From Wyeomyia smithii (lineage: Eukaryota > Arthropoda > Insecta > Diptera > Culicidae): a stretch of 64,000 nucleotides of DNA. This document shows, in pieces, positions 13,813 to 25,400 of the stretch. Both the position numbers and the translations under genes were made by a program. The notes beneath the pieces were generated by a model. The model did not search any database. It saw nothing but the letters and a program-made list of their open reading frames with translations, and had not been told where the DNA came from. The stretch is from positions 151,892,372 through 151,956,371 of the forward strand of contig NC_073696.1 in NCBI RefSeq assembly GCF_029784165.1, in the 5' to 3' direction. How positions within the stretch are numbered: position 1 is the stretch's first letter; each line of letters starts with the position of its first letter.

Positions 13813-15123
13813 GGTGCTTATTACGGGAGTCACTTCACGGTGAAATCAGAGTGAAGTGAACAAAATCCTATTACGGGACTCACGTAAGTGAGAAAAACGT
13901 CGCAAAGTGACATCTGCTGCGGAATCTGGGTTATTGGTGCTTATTACGGGAGTCACTTCACGGTGAAATATATTTCACTCTCACGCTCACTCCACTTTTT
14001 TAGACCTATTCTCGATTCCACCTCAAGTGAGGTGACAAAAATCACCTCCGTGAAGTTAGATTGACAGTGAAGTGAAATAGAGAATAGGACAAGTGAAATG
14101 AGCGAGTTTCCCAGCTCAAAAATTTCAAGTCCCGGAAAGTCGATTGAGCTGAAAATTTGTATGAGGACATTTTTCGACAAGAGGAAACTTTTGAGCCCTA
14201 CCACTAAACGAAATTCGAAGGTAAATTTTTACCTTACGTTCCACCGGCCGCAGCTCAAAAATTTGCAAGCCCCAGAAAGTCGATTTTTTTTCAAGGAAAA
14301 AAAAAGGATTAGCCTTGTTACTGGAAAGTAAATCCCATATATATTATCACTAGATTACAAATCAATCGATTTTAAAACTTCCCTATCTTCGTGAAATCAT
14401 TTCGCCGTTCAAAATGGTCGTGAAATAATTCCACGCGAAACGTCGCTTTTTCCGTTTCCACTTCACTCATATGACACTCATAATAACCCAGATTCCACGG
14501 CAGATGTCACCTTGCGACGTTTTTCTCACTTACGTGAGTCCCGTAATAGGACTTCATTCACTTCACTCTGATTTCACCGTGAAGTGACTCCCGTAATAAG
14601 CACCATTATGAGTGTCATATCAGTGAAGTGAGAACGGAAAAAGCGACGTTTCGCGTGGAATTATTTCACCACCATTTTGAACGGTGAAACGATTTCACGA
14701 AGATGCCATAAGTTCTAAAGTTGATTTATTCTTCAGTAACGAAACGAATCAGAATTTGATCCGTGCCTTAAAGCGGTCAAATTTTAATTTTTTTGCCTAA
14801 CGAAAAAAATGCAAACTAGTTCAGGAAATTTTCGATACCGAAAAAAACATTTTTTTTGATGCCGAATGTGTTAGAAATGCAGAACACGTCAAGATCTGGT
14901 GTTATCTAAATATACGGGAAAAAACGACTTTCTGGGACTTAGAGATTTTTGAGCTGGGAAACAATCTCATTTCACTTGTCCTATTCTCAATTTCACTTCA
15001 CTGTCAATCTAACTCCACGGTGCTTTTTGTCACCTCACTTGAGATGGAATTGGGAATAGGTCTAAAAAAGTGAAGTGAGCGTGAGAGTGAAATATATTTC
15101 ACCGTGAAGTGATTCCCGTAATT
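13813..15123. mobile_element. Nested foldback (palindromic) MITEs
   Basis: Three pairs of inverted arms interlock. 13813-13934 pairs with 14485-14606 (both ending in GTGCTTATTACGGGAGTCAC or its complement). 14398-14484 pairs with 14607-14704. 13939-14140 pairs with 14928-15121. The recurring end is TTATTACGGGAGTCACTTCA. The simplest reading is foldback elements of one family inserted into each other. No coding frame of note lies within; the short frames are arm artefacts. Confidence 0.85.
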
Positions 15124-15686
15124 CTTCGTGATTCCTCGTCAAGCAAATAAATTGCTGAACAGATTGCTGATGGCTCAGCTTTTGAGAACTCGTTAAAAAG
15201 ATTGCTGAGTTCGGTAAAAGAAACTAAGTGTGTAAGACAGGGCGTGACAAGAGAAATCTATAATTACGCAGTGAAAGCCCTCTCTGATTAGTCGATTTTA
15301 TTTAGCGCACTGTTAAATTTTATTATTAGTCGGTACGGTTGGCCGTGCTGCAAAAACGCACTCTAGCACAAAAACAGATTTTTTTTTAATATAAAAGGCT
15401 AATCAGGGACCGCTACCGTTCGGTTTCATATCAGTTTCTTCTGAATATATGTAACTGTGTATAGTTCCCAATTGATATGTTTAATAGCTCTTAAACCTAG
15501 AGTGGAAGAGAGAGAAAACGAGAAAAAAGACGGAAAAACGAAATAAATGAAACGATATAGAGAAAATTGAAAAGAGAACGAGTGTAGAATGTAGAGGAAA
15601 AGAAGATAGCTAGATAGAAGATGGACAAAAAAGATAAAGGTTGTGAAGAAAAATATATAGAGGGACTGTAGAATAGAGAGGGGACC
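15124..15686. other. Unassigned region with purine-rich strand
   Basis: 15500-15685 is very rich in A and G on the plus strand (GAGAGAGAAAACGAG-like). The minus-strand frames of Phe/Ser/Leu here reflect that bias. No gene. Confidence 0.4.
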
Positions 15687-15771
15687 GTTAAGGAAACTGT
15701 CAACATCAAAACGGGTGAGCTGTATGTTTTGCATTACCGTTATCCGTTTTGATGTTGACGGTTGCCTTAAC
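15687..15771. mobile_element. Second copy of the 10911 hairpin, loop inverted
   Basis: Arms 15687-15715 and 15743-15771 (GTTAAGG(A/C)AAC(T/C)GTCAAC...) pair over 29 positions with few mismatches. The arms match the hairpin at 10911-10986, and the right flank GGTGAGTGT...GCGTCTCTCTGGTGTA is shared. The 27-nt loop (15716-15742) is the reverse complement of the loop at 10935-10962 apart from about three changes. Confidence 0.85.
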
Positions 15772-16273
15772 GGTGAGTGTTCCTGCGTCTCTCTGGTGTA
15801 GAGATAAGTGACTTTTCACCTACGCAGACTAGTGAACGTGTAAACCCGTGTAGATTTGCTTTTGTTTTTTCCAAACTGTAAATCATCGCAGCTCGTTGCT
15901 TCGACTTTTTATCACTTTTTACCATTTTTGGTCGGTTATGTTTAGCAGCTTCTTCCGATTCATGATCAAGGATGAACAACTTATTCAGAAACGAGTTTAG
16001 AACTTATAATAAGTGTTCAACTAGTTATTTGTCCAACTGCTGAGAAAAAAAATAGCATTGCAAACAGAACAGCGATTTGTAAATATTTTCCTCAATGAGT
16101 GGCACTAACACATTCGTACGTAAATAGGTCTATTGTCCGGAGTTTGTGAGGACGCATTCAACTTCAAGATTGCTTCCATCGTACAACGAACGAATTCCTT
16201 CTGGTATTACGACTGTAAGGGTCCCCAGCACCAAACATAGACAATTTTTTTGTTTTTCCTCGGTATACCTCCT
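15772..16273. other. Unassigned region
   Basis: Apart from the shared hairpin flank up to about 15801, nothing is recognisable. The 70-residue minus frame at 15767-15979 has no family features. Confidence 0.35.
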
Positions 16274-16281
16274 GCTATATA

Positions 16282-16793
16282 TAGGGATACCATCCGTCCT
16301 TATTTAGCAGGACATGTCCTGATTTTGAGATCCATTTGGAGCGTTCTGATTTATTTTTCATATTTTAGCATTTGTCCTGGTTTTTCTGAATGATGCCGGA
16401 TATTCAAAAAGGAAGCAAACTGTTCAGTACTTTCATCTTGACTCCGGGAAGAAACGAACTTATTTTGAACGTTTTTTTTCTTTGGTTGAATCTTGACGAG
16501 AAAAATTATCTGTTGTTGAAATCGTTAAACGTTTTTTGACAATTGTTAAGTTTATTTCCAATAGTTTACTAGTGTTGCATTTTTTAAGGTATCTACTAAC
16601 GCCTAATAAATCAAAGTTGCAAAATTGAATCGTTCGAGAAATACGTTAAATATGTGTTTTTTGGCGTATTTTGAAGTGCAAATCTAAAATTTGGTGTTTT
16701 TTATTGATACTTCAAAAGATAACAATAGCTTAGATCAAATTTTTGCCGAAAAAAATTGTCCTGATTTTTAACTTCGACGAAATGGTAACCCTA
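16282..16793. mobile_element. hAT-type MITE (TAGGG-TACCAT family)
   Basis: A 512-bp element with ends TAGGGATACCAT and ATGGTAACCCTA (11 of 12 positions pair), flanked by an exact 8-bp duplication GCTATATA (16274-16281 and 16794-16801). The motif GTCCTG(A/G)TTTT occurs near both ends. Non-autonomous. Assigned to hAT on target duplication length and end type. Confidence 0.93.
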
Positions 16794-16801
16794 GCTATAT
16801 A

Positions 16802-18600
16802 GGAGCCGGCTATATTACAAGAAGCCCAAACAGCCATAAGCATTAGGAAATAGCATTTTATCCGCACTAATTCAGCCTTGTTAATGCCAAATAGCTTTAT
16901 ATCATGTTTTTTAATGTTTAGGGCATTATGCTAAACTAGCATTACTGAGAGCAAAATATGCGCTTAAAGGGCTACCGTAAGTGCTACGATGTAGTGTTTT
17001 AAATGCATATAGAGGACGCATTACATTTTTTCGTAAGTACCATTAACGAGCGATATCGAGTGGTCAATTAAAAATAGACGGAACATGGTTACTCCACGTA
17101 AATGGAAAAAAACTTTAAGGAGTGCGAATTTTCGACGCATAGTTCGGGTATATGAAAGCATGAAACTTTCCGAAATACCCAATACAAAACAACTGCAAAC
17201 TAGTGAGTTGGATCCAGGATCTACATCTCCTGGGCTCGTGGTTTCTGAACAGTCAATATCAGAAGATGAAAAAGAGTCCCAGATGAATTCCAAACGATGT
17301 TGAGGAAGAACACATTCACAAAATAAACCATATGCACTTCTGAATATTTTTTTGCTTTCGTTCCATACACCAAATAACTCTTAAATCACATGTCAGAAAA
17401 GAGAAGAGAATCTCATGGGTGCTCCAAATCAGCACTAGTGATGCATATCAATGGTTGCCACCTGCAGCATTTTATCAGCTCGCTATTTCGCCTTTTTAAC
17501 ATTATATCAGATATATACAAGCACTTAGGTCAGAATAAGTTCTTACCCTGGTTACTTGGGAGAATAAGCATTACCGTTTCATCCATGATTTAAGAATACG
17601 ATGTGACCACTCAAATAGCTTGATCAATATGTTACAAAATCAATGTAACAAACACAAAACTTATTCGAACTAGCGCGAAGTGTCCGATGTTTTTATGCAC
17701 TAACACATTCTCCGCGTTTCGTTCTCTCACCACTGTTGCACACATTCATTTATCCTATGGCTCATATATCAGAGAGCTTTTTTTGTGACTATTCGTATCA
17801 GTACTTTCAAAACCAAATCCATGTACGAATGAGCGAAACAAACAGGGAACTGTTTGATGTCTAGCTTTTGTTTACAGCAAACTGATATTAAATGAACGGT
17901 TTTCCAAAAGTGAGTAAAACAGAAAAATATGAGAACTGAGTGAAAGTTACTTAGTTTCGTTAATCAATGTTACTCATTTTTTGACATTTTGAATCAAAAT
18001 ACAAAAGTGAGTACTTTCTACTACGACGGGTCCCGTCGTGATGCGGTATATTTTTCCAAATCTGTATCATATTTCCAGTTCACTTAGTTTTCGTTCTCTC
18101 CACTTCACACACTGTCTGTTTAATGAACTTGCGTGTATATGTATTTTTATATTATTCTGGGGTCTCTAAAGCAGCGATCCCAGATTGGAAGACATGTCTT
18201 CAAATCAAAGACATTTACAGTGCGGTGAAGACATCCTTGTTTGTGAAGACAAATGAATAGACTGACCAGATTTTCTCGAGATAAGAACTGGGCAAATGGG
18301 TTCAAAAAACGGGACACATGATAAAATTGATTTTTGACAATTTTTACTAACCAAAGCATGCAAACATTTATTCTTGCTTTGATGATCTTGCCCGATCCTG
18401 AAGTGTGATTTGTTGCAAAGAATTCCTGAAATTTGTTACACGATGATCGAGATTTTGACTAACAATTATGGTCTCAACTTTCAATCGCGACTCTTCATCA
18501 GTTCACGATAGGGGATGTCCTTCCAGTGGTGCGATACTGTCAGGAAGGCACAAAACGTACTCAGTAATTTTAGGAAATCCTGGCTGTTTGGAAACTTATT
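16802..18600. other. Gene-poor region
   Basis: I see no convincing gene or element apart from the weak frame at 17085. A perfect short palindrome CGACGGGTCCCGTCG is at about 18014-18028. Confidence 0.35.
17085..17303 (+). CDS. Hypothetical 72-residue frame
   Basis: It begins MVTPRKWKKTLRSANFRRIV and has a basic N-terminus followed by a Ser/Glu/Asp-rich C-terminus, a balanced composition unlike nearby random frames. It may be the N-terminal remnant of a transposon protein or a first exon. There is no intron signal or homologous copy in the window. No function can be given. Confidence 0.2.
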   Translation: MVTPRKWKKTLRSANFRRIVRVYESMKLSEIPNTKQLQTSELDPGSTSPGLVVSEQSISEDEKESQMNSKRC

Positions 18601-18629
18601 TTCCATTTAGAAAAATTTTAATGCAAGGC

Positions 18630-18720
18630 TAAATTCAAGATTTTTGCCTTTCTCCTAGAAAGGTATAGCAATCACTGGCAAAACCGAAGGTATGAAAGTG
18701 CTCCAAAAGGCCGAATGCCA
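18630..18720 (+). repeat. Dispersed 'agaaaggtatagcaatcac' repeat
   Basis: The stretch 'ctcctagaaaggtatagcaa' with the following 'tcactggcaaaaccgaagg' resembles a dispersed repeat that I recall as common in culicine mosquito genomes. It is from memory and not checked. Confidence 0.35.
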
Positions 18721-18812
18721 TATATCACTCGACTCTGTTTGACAAGCTGAGCATTTTCTGTATGTGTGTAAGTGCACGTCCAGATCGTCTTTTCTTTCAC
18801 CCGTATTTATAT

Positions 18813-19127
18813 CACAGACAAACAGACGTGCCGCTCGATGACGATTTCATCGACCAGAAAAATCACGATAGTTTTGCTTAGTGGGCGCTAGTGTCGCTAT
18901 AAGCAAGCGTGCCTTTTCATTATCAAAGACAAAAACCATCAGTAATGTCGCTTGTGTTGATTTGAGCAAGCGTGCACACTGCACACCCATTAGCAAAGAC
19001 AGACCGTTTTACGAAATATACAAATACACAATAGGCTCGCATGGTGGCGCATAAGTGTAACGTTTCGAATAAGGGCGAAGATTTTTCAGGATTCTTGTTT
19101 GAAGACACGCACGTCTGTTTGTCTGTG
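18813..19127. mobile_element. MITE with CACAGACAAACAGACGTGC ends
   Basis: Left CACAGACAAACAGACGTGC and right GCACGTCTGTTTGTCTGTG are exact reverse complements over 19 bp, 315 bp apart. The internal motif GCAAGCGTGC occurs at about 18903 and 18964. Flanks TTTATAT / TTTATGT could be a degenerate target duplication. Non-coding. Confidence 0.75.
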
Positions 19128-19284
19128 TTTATGTTATGAGTGAGACATGAACCAATCAATATGTTTCCAACTCTCAGCACGAATTGAATCTCAGTATGCA
19201 CAGCAGCATCGAATCGTTACAACCGTTCTGTTCCTTGAAAACAGTCTACAGTCTACAGTTTTCCGGATTCTGGTCTTTGATATG

Positions 19285-19602
19285 CCAGGCACAGACTAAC
19301 AGACATAACACTTCGAACAAATTGTACATCAAATCATCGTTCGGATGATACCAGTACTTAACGTGAGTAACACAAGCACCCTCTACTGCCGTGTTCGCGC
19401 TGCGTCTTGTTTTCCTACAACAGCGCTAGCGTACGTGCATGTGTCGATTCGGGAACCACAAAATATCTATTAGACTGCATGACAGCGCCCCAGACGGTGG
19501 TATCGCGCGATGACTCTAATTCGATTGGAAATTTGCAATGATCGTTTTTCGGCACGATGTTGCTAGTTTCCAGTGTTACGTCTGATAGTCTGTGTGCCAG
19601 GG
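19285..19602. mobile_element. Related MITE with CACAGACTAACAGAC ends
   Basis: Left GGCACAGACTAACAGACATA and right TACGTCTGATAGTCTGTGTG (with CC following) are imperfect inverted repeats of about 28 bp. The ends resemble those of 18813-19127, so the two are probably one family. No coding frame. Confidence 0.65.
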
Positions 19603-20340
19603 TTCCTACACAGTTCATGTCATTGAATGAAAAACCTACGATTTTATCACTATTGTAGAAGCCAAGGAAGAAAAAACAGCAATTCGCATGGGAGTTTTAC
19701 TTAATCACTTGATTGATACAATTTTCACTGAAAACTACTTGGTATGAAATTGTTCCGGTTTTTCGAAGCAAACTTTAGTTTATTTCAGTCGGATTGAAAA
19801 AATCTAACTAAAATGACTAAAATGGGAATGGTATGCGATTACCTTTAAGATGGGACAAACTAACATGATATTTGTTTCAAATTTCGTAGAGCAGAAATTT
19901 TGAGCTATGATCTAAAATGCATATGGAATTGGTATGCATTTCACGGAAGCATGGGCTCCTATTAAAATTCATTGTAATCGTAATCGGATGTAACTTGAGT
20001 TTTATTTATCAATATCATTAAAAATCAAAACTTTATTTTCTAAAATACTTCATGGCCAATTTGAACAACATTGGTTTCTAATGAACACCTTATCAAACAA
20101 ATCCATAAAAATTAAGTGTGTGGTTCCACATTTACATAAAAACGTGATACATTTTTGATTTTTTTAGAATTTTATTTATTTAAAAAGGTACAGTATACTA
20201 TCGAACATCACTTCTAAAAACCTTTGAAATGTAGCTAAAATCGGTTTCCATAAAAAAAGAACTTGATTATATGAAAACGATTTTTAATAATATGATGATT
20301 ACTAACTACTTTTATTTGTTAATTGTTTTTTTTTTCAGGA
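19603..20340. other. Upstream flank of the MULE
   Basis: AT-rich, no gene. A polypyrimidine run followed by CAG (about 20327-20338) precedes the ATG at 20341 and looks like a splice acceptor. The left terminus of the MULE should lie in or before this stretch, but I could not match inverted ends. Confidence 0.4.
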
Positions 20341-21420
20341 TGACTAGACAGAAGCGGACGCCCTTTACCGATTCTCAAATTAAATTTTTTATTAAATATT
20401 TTTCGTTTAAATATGGTGAAGACTGGCTCGTTAAAAATACATTAACGATCCAGAAACTTACCAAATTTTGGGCCTTGAATGTAATGCTAACAACCGTTTA
20501 AAGGTTTACTCATTGATAAGATCTCTAAAACGTGATCCTTCATTGATTCTAACTTATTTTGACAAAACTGCAGATCCCAGCCGGATAAAAGTTATGTCCA
20601 AAAATTCCAAATTCGAAATTGTTCAACCTCTCACAGTTCCAGAAACCATGGATGTTTCTGAAACCATCGAGAGTAATATTTCGAACGGTGCAACCGAAAA
20701 CGAATTTGACATTCTGAAAAATGCAATTCCAATTGAAACTACTCGACAGGTAAAACTTTCCCAAATTATTGATGTGTCCGTGCCTATGGAAAGTGTAGCT
20801 GCATACTCCAATGAGAAAAAACCGATAAGCGAAAGCGATATCTCAATTGTTGAAAGTGATTTTGATATTCCTTTCACCCAAGAGATTGCATTAAGCTCTA
20901 CTAATAAGGAAGAAAGACAACAAACATCTTTGCAAGCCATAATATCCGAGATTAATGGAATCGATTTTGATGTTCCCTTTACTCAGGAGGTGGCTTGCCA
21001 GAAAAACGAAATGGAGTTAAAGTTTTGCCACAATAAAAGTGCCTTTGAAAAGATGCCAGAAAAAGTGAGAGATAATAGAAAGATTCCCTTTCGTCTGGCT
21101 GATTTTTTTGACTCTGGGGAGAGACGTTCTTGGAAACGAGAACAACTCTCAACAGTATTAGATAAAAAATCAAAAAAATTGATAAGATATAGGGTGGGTC
21201 ATCAAAGACGGAACCTCTATGAAACTATGGAAGAGAAAATTGCTTTCACGACCTATCATGATTTGATACGCCATCCAAATCATACATGTAAGGCATATTT
21301 TAAAGATATTAAGGACTACGTTCCCAAAAAAAAAGCGATGAGAAATATAAAGATATTCGCTTATTGCATGTTTAATACATGCAAAAGATTCATTTTTTCC
21401 GCAACATTTGACATGAATTC
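20341..21420 (+). pseudogene. MULE-type transposase, N-terminal part (interrupted)
   Basis: It opens MTRQKRTPFTDSQIKFFIKY, a helical Myb/SANT-like DNA-binding look. Near 20462 the frame shifts (stop at 20499-20501) and continues as GLECNANNRLKVYSLIRSLK to 21420. In the middle are two similar acidic motifs, FDIPFTQEIA (about 20863) and FDVPFTQEVA (about 20968). The end has a Cys pair (FAYCMFNTCKRF, about 21355-21395), typical of the zinc-binding part ahead of a MULE catalytic domain. The frame is cut at 21420 by a Ty3-type retrotransposon and resumes at 27253 in the same phase once one copy of the 4-bp target duplication is discounted. Confidence 0.7.
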
Positions 21421-21640
21421 TGTGGTGTACAGAAAAAGACCAAGTCAAAGGCTAAGGCCGATCAGAATTTTGATTATGTAAAACGTACAGCGTGTTTACC
21501 AACACGCGCGAAAGCAATGCAAATAAATACCGCTGAGCTGGACTCGAGCGGCAGAAGATTCTTGATACAGTTCGTTGATCTCTGATCCGAAATCCTTGGA
21601 GTTCACTGACCTTATTTTACCTAGTTGTGATATATTAAAA
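21421..21640 (+). repeat. 5' LTR of Ty3-type element 1
   Basis: 220 bp, from TGTGGTGTAC to ATATATTAAAA. I compared it with 27029-27248 base by base and found no difference. It contains an AATAAA at about 21521. It does not end in the usual CA. Confidence 0.95.
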
Positions 21641-21641
21641 T

Positions 21642-21654
21642 TGGCGACGAAGTC
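21642..21654 (+). promoter_or_regulatory. Putative primer-binding site
   Basis: TGGCGACGAAGTC begins one base after the 5' LTR; the leading TGG is the expected complement of a tRNA CCA end. The tRNA is not identified. A related sequence, GTGACGACGAGG, follows the LTR of element 2. Confidence 0.6.
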
Positions 21655-22437
21655 AATTTGGTACGCGTGTGCAAAAATTTGAATAGCTAAAGAAATTGCT
21701 GATTAGTTGTGCAAAGGCACGCAAAAGTTTGGATTTGTTTGATATTTGTGAGGCACGGCAACGGCCGTAAGTGATTTTATAGAAGGAAAAAAGGGGACAA
21801 AAAGGTCAGTTGTTGAAAATTTAAAAAAAAAATTCGGGCACAACGGTGCTAATTTTTGTGAAAAGAATAAAAAAAGTGTGATACTCTGAGGGAAAAAAAG
21901 TGCTAAGGCAAAGGTCTTTTAAATAGTGTGCAGGCGAAGGTCTCGATTTTATTTGCAAAGGCAAAATATAGTGCAAATTTAACGAAAAGAAAGCAAAGGT
22001 TTTAAGAAGAAAGTGATTTGAAAAGTATTAAAAAAAAAAAAAAGAAAGTGTGTGCAATTTAAAAAAAAAATCATTTGATTCGCTGTGTTCCTCCAGCGGG
22101 AGAAGATTTATTTTAATTTCATTACCCGTCGGCTGTGTTGCTCAAAGTGCATTGAGTGCCAGTACTAAAACATTACGGCAACGGTGTAAGCGAGATCGAC
22201 TGGAGAGCGTGTGAGTTCTGCGCGCTAAATCTAAAGGTTCTACGGGAGATTTGTCTATTTCGATTCTGCCTTGCGCTCCTGCTCCGATTCTACAGCATAC
22301 AACACTATATCGATCGTAAACGGAGAGCGTGAGAAGGTTTGGTAAATTACATCGACTCTGGTAAGCGACTTTATTTTTCTCTTTTGTGACTCGTTAGGGT
22401 GACTCTACTTTTCATTAGTGCTGCAGATTTGGTTGAA
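21655..22437 (+). other. Untranslated leader of element 1
   Basis: About 780 nt of leader, A-rich, with repeated short motifs of the type GCAAAGGC / GGCGAAGGTC / AAGGCAAAGGTC between 21710 and 21990. No upstream coding frame is supported. Confidence 0.6.
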
Positions 22438-25400
22438 ATGGCTTCGAACATTGTCGGTTCGATTGAGCCCTACGTCCCTGGTGCTTCATTCACCAATTAT
22501 GTTGAGCGGTTAGGGTTCGTATTTCAGTACAATAATGTACCGGAAAGCTCACAGAAAGCTTTATTTATAACGCTTAGCGGACCAGCAGTGTTTGAGGAAC
22601 TCAAACTGCTGTATCCGGCGAGAGACTTATCCACCTTGCAATACGCTGAGATAATTAAGAAATTAAAAGAACGTTTTGATAAAAAAGAATCAGATCTTAT
22701 ACAACGATTTAAATTTTACAACCGCGTTCAAGGGGAAGATGAGTCCGCAGAGAATTTCGTTTTGGCTGTCAAGCTTCAAGCGGAATTCTGTGAGTTTGGA
22801 GAGTTTAAAGACACCGCGATTAGGGACAAGTTTTTGATGGGAGTTTTCAACAAAGATTTACAGCAGAAAATGTTAAGCGAGGAAAATTTGACGTTGGCTT
22901 CGGCGGAGCGCATGTTAGTGAATTGGGAGTTGGCAGGATCGAGAGCAAGAATGATAAGTGGTAGAACAGAACAGGTGGCTTCGGTAAAAAACAGATTGGG
23001 TAGGCGAGATGAATATTTGAACGAACGAAATGGTAGAAATAGAAGCAGAAGTAGAAGTAGGTCAGGTTTTCACATGAGAAATAGAAGCAGGAGTAATAAC
23101 AGAGATAGAAGTAGGAGCAGATCGAAAAAATATAATTACAACAAACCGGTAGTCTCTTGCTATTTTTGTGGAAAACCAGGACATATTTTGAAGAGATGCT
23201 TCAAATACATCAACAGTCAACGCAAACCAACTGTTCGTTTTGCCGATGAGCCGCAACCAGGCACTAGCGCTGAATCTAACTTGGAACAATTGTTTAGCAG
23301 ATTCAAGCCAATGTTGGACGATTCTTCAGATGACTCAGGTGAATTCACATGTATGATGGTTTCAAACAAAACAAATTTTAATGAGCCCTGTTTGATTGAT
23401 GTAAAAATTCAAGATCGTTTTGTTAAAATGGAGGTTGACTGTGGTTCGTCAATCACTCTTATGGGAAAGCGTTTATATGCAAAATTTTTTGATTTACCAT
23501 TAGAAAAATGTGAGAAAAAATTGGTCGTTGTAAATGGGGCTGAATTATCGATTTTGGGCAAAGCTTTGGTTGATGTTGAAATTAATGGTGTTCATAGGCG
23601 TTTGGAATTGGTTATTTTAGACAGTCAGAATGATTTTCTTCCTTTGTTAGGGCGCAGCTGGTTGGATGTGTTTTATTCTGATTGGAGAAAATCCTTTAAA
23701 AATTTTTCCGCCATAAACAATGTTGGTACCATAAACCAGAGGGATAAAACAATTTCAAATATTAAAAGGCAATATCCTAATGTTTTTCTTAAAGATTTTT
23801 CATCTCCTATTGTTGGGTACGAGGCAGATTTGGTGCTGAAAGAGGATGCACCTATATTTAAAAGGGCTTATGATGTGCCATACAGGTTGCAAGATAAGGT
23901 CATAGAGCATTTAGAGATGTTAGAACAGCAAAAAGTTATAACACCAATTAAGACTAGTGAGTGGGCCTCCCCTGTAGTAGTAGTGATGAAAAAAAATCAG
24001 GAGATTAGGATGGTTATCGACTGTAAGGTGTCTATAAATAAATTAATCATTCCCAACACATATCCGCTTCCTGTAGCACAGGATTTGTTCGCCAAGCTTT
24101 CTGGGTGTAAGGTGTTTTGTTCTCTTGACCTTGAAGGCGCATATACTCAGTTGGCTTTGTCAAAGAATTCCAGGAAATTTGTAGTAATCAATACTATTAA
24201 AGGTTTGTTTACTTACAATCGTTTGCCTCAGGGAGCATCGTCTAGCGCGGCAATTTTTCAACAGGTAATGGAGCAGGTTTTGGCTGGTTTAGAGAATGTT
24301 TCGATTTACCTTGATGATGTTTTAGTTGCTGGAGTTGATTTAGATGATTGTCATAAAAAACTTTATACCGTATTGGATCGACTAAACAAGGCAAACATTA
24401 AGGTGAACTGGAAAAAGTGTTCGTTTTTCGTATCAAATTTGCCTTATTTGGGACACATTATAACTGATAAGGGGCTGCTTCCTAGTCCTGATAAAATTTC
24501 TACTATTAGTAAAGCAGCCACCCCAAAAAATGTTACGGAGCTAAAAGCTTTTTTGGGCCTTATTAATTATTATGGCAAATTTGTTCCACATTTGTCCTCT
24601 AAACTTTTTTGTCTGTATCAGCTACTAAAAAAAGACGTAAAATTTGAGTGGGATAAAAAATGCGAAGAGGCTTTCGTTGATAGTAAAAAAGCTTTGTTGG
24701 ATGCAAATATTTTAGAATATTACGATCCAAAGAAACCAATTGTAGTTGTGACAGATGCATCAGGATATGGACTAGGTGGAGTTATGGCGCACATGGTTAA
24801 CGGCGTAGAAAAACCAGTTTGTTTCACTTCTTTCTCTCTAAACAAAGCACAACGTTCTTACCCGATCCTACATTTAGAGGCTTTGGCTTTAGTAAGCACG
24901 ATCAAAAAATTTCACAAATTTTTATATGGTCAGAGTTTTACGGTGTACACAGATCATAAACCTTTGGTTGGAATTTTTGGGAGATCTGGTAAAAACGCGA
25001 TTTATGTAACTAGATTACAACGGTATATTTTGGAGTTGTCAATTTATGACTTTAATATATGTTACAGACCATCTGCTCAAATGGGTAATGCAGATTTTTG
25101 CTCGCGTTTTCCTCTTGACTTAGGTACTCCTGAAGAATATGATAGAGAATTCGTTAAAAGCATAAATTTTTCTCAGGAAGTTCCCGTAAATTGTACCAAG
25201 ATTGCTAAGGAAACGAGTCGTGATGTGTTTTTACAACGAATTATCAATTATTACCAGAATGGTTGGCCTGAGAAGATAGACAAGGAATTATTAAATGTCC
25301 ACTCTAATAGACACGACTTAGAACTGATTGACGGGTGTCTGATCTTCCAGGACAGAGTTGTTATTCCAAGAAGCATGCATAGAGATATTTTAAAACTGTT

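Noticed and set aside
15426..15734. Phe/Ser/Leu-rich minus-strand frames, possibly membrane proteins
   Set aside because: They follow from the purine-rich plus strand; two overlapping frames are equally hydrophobic.
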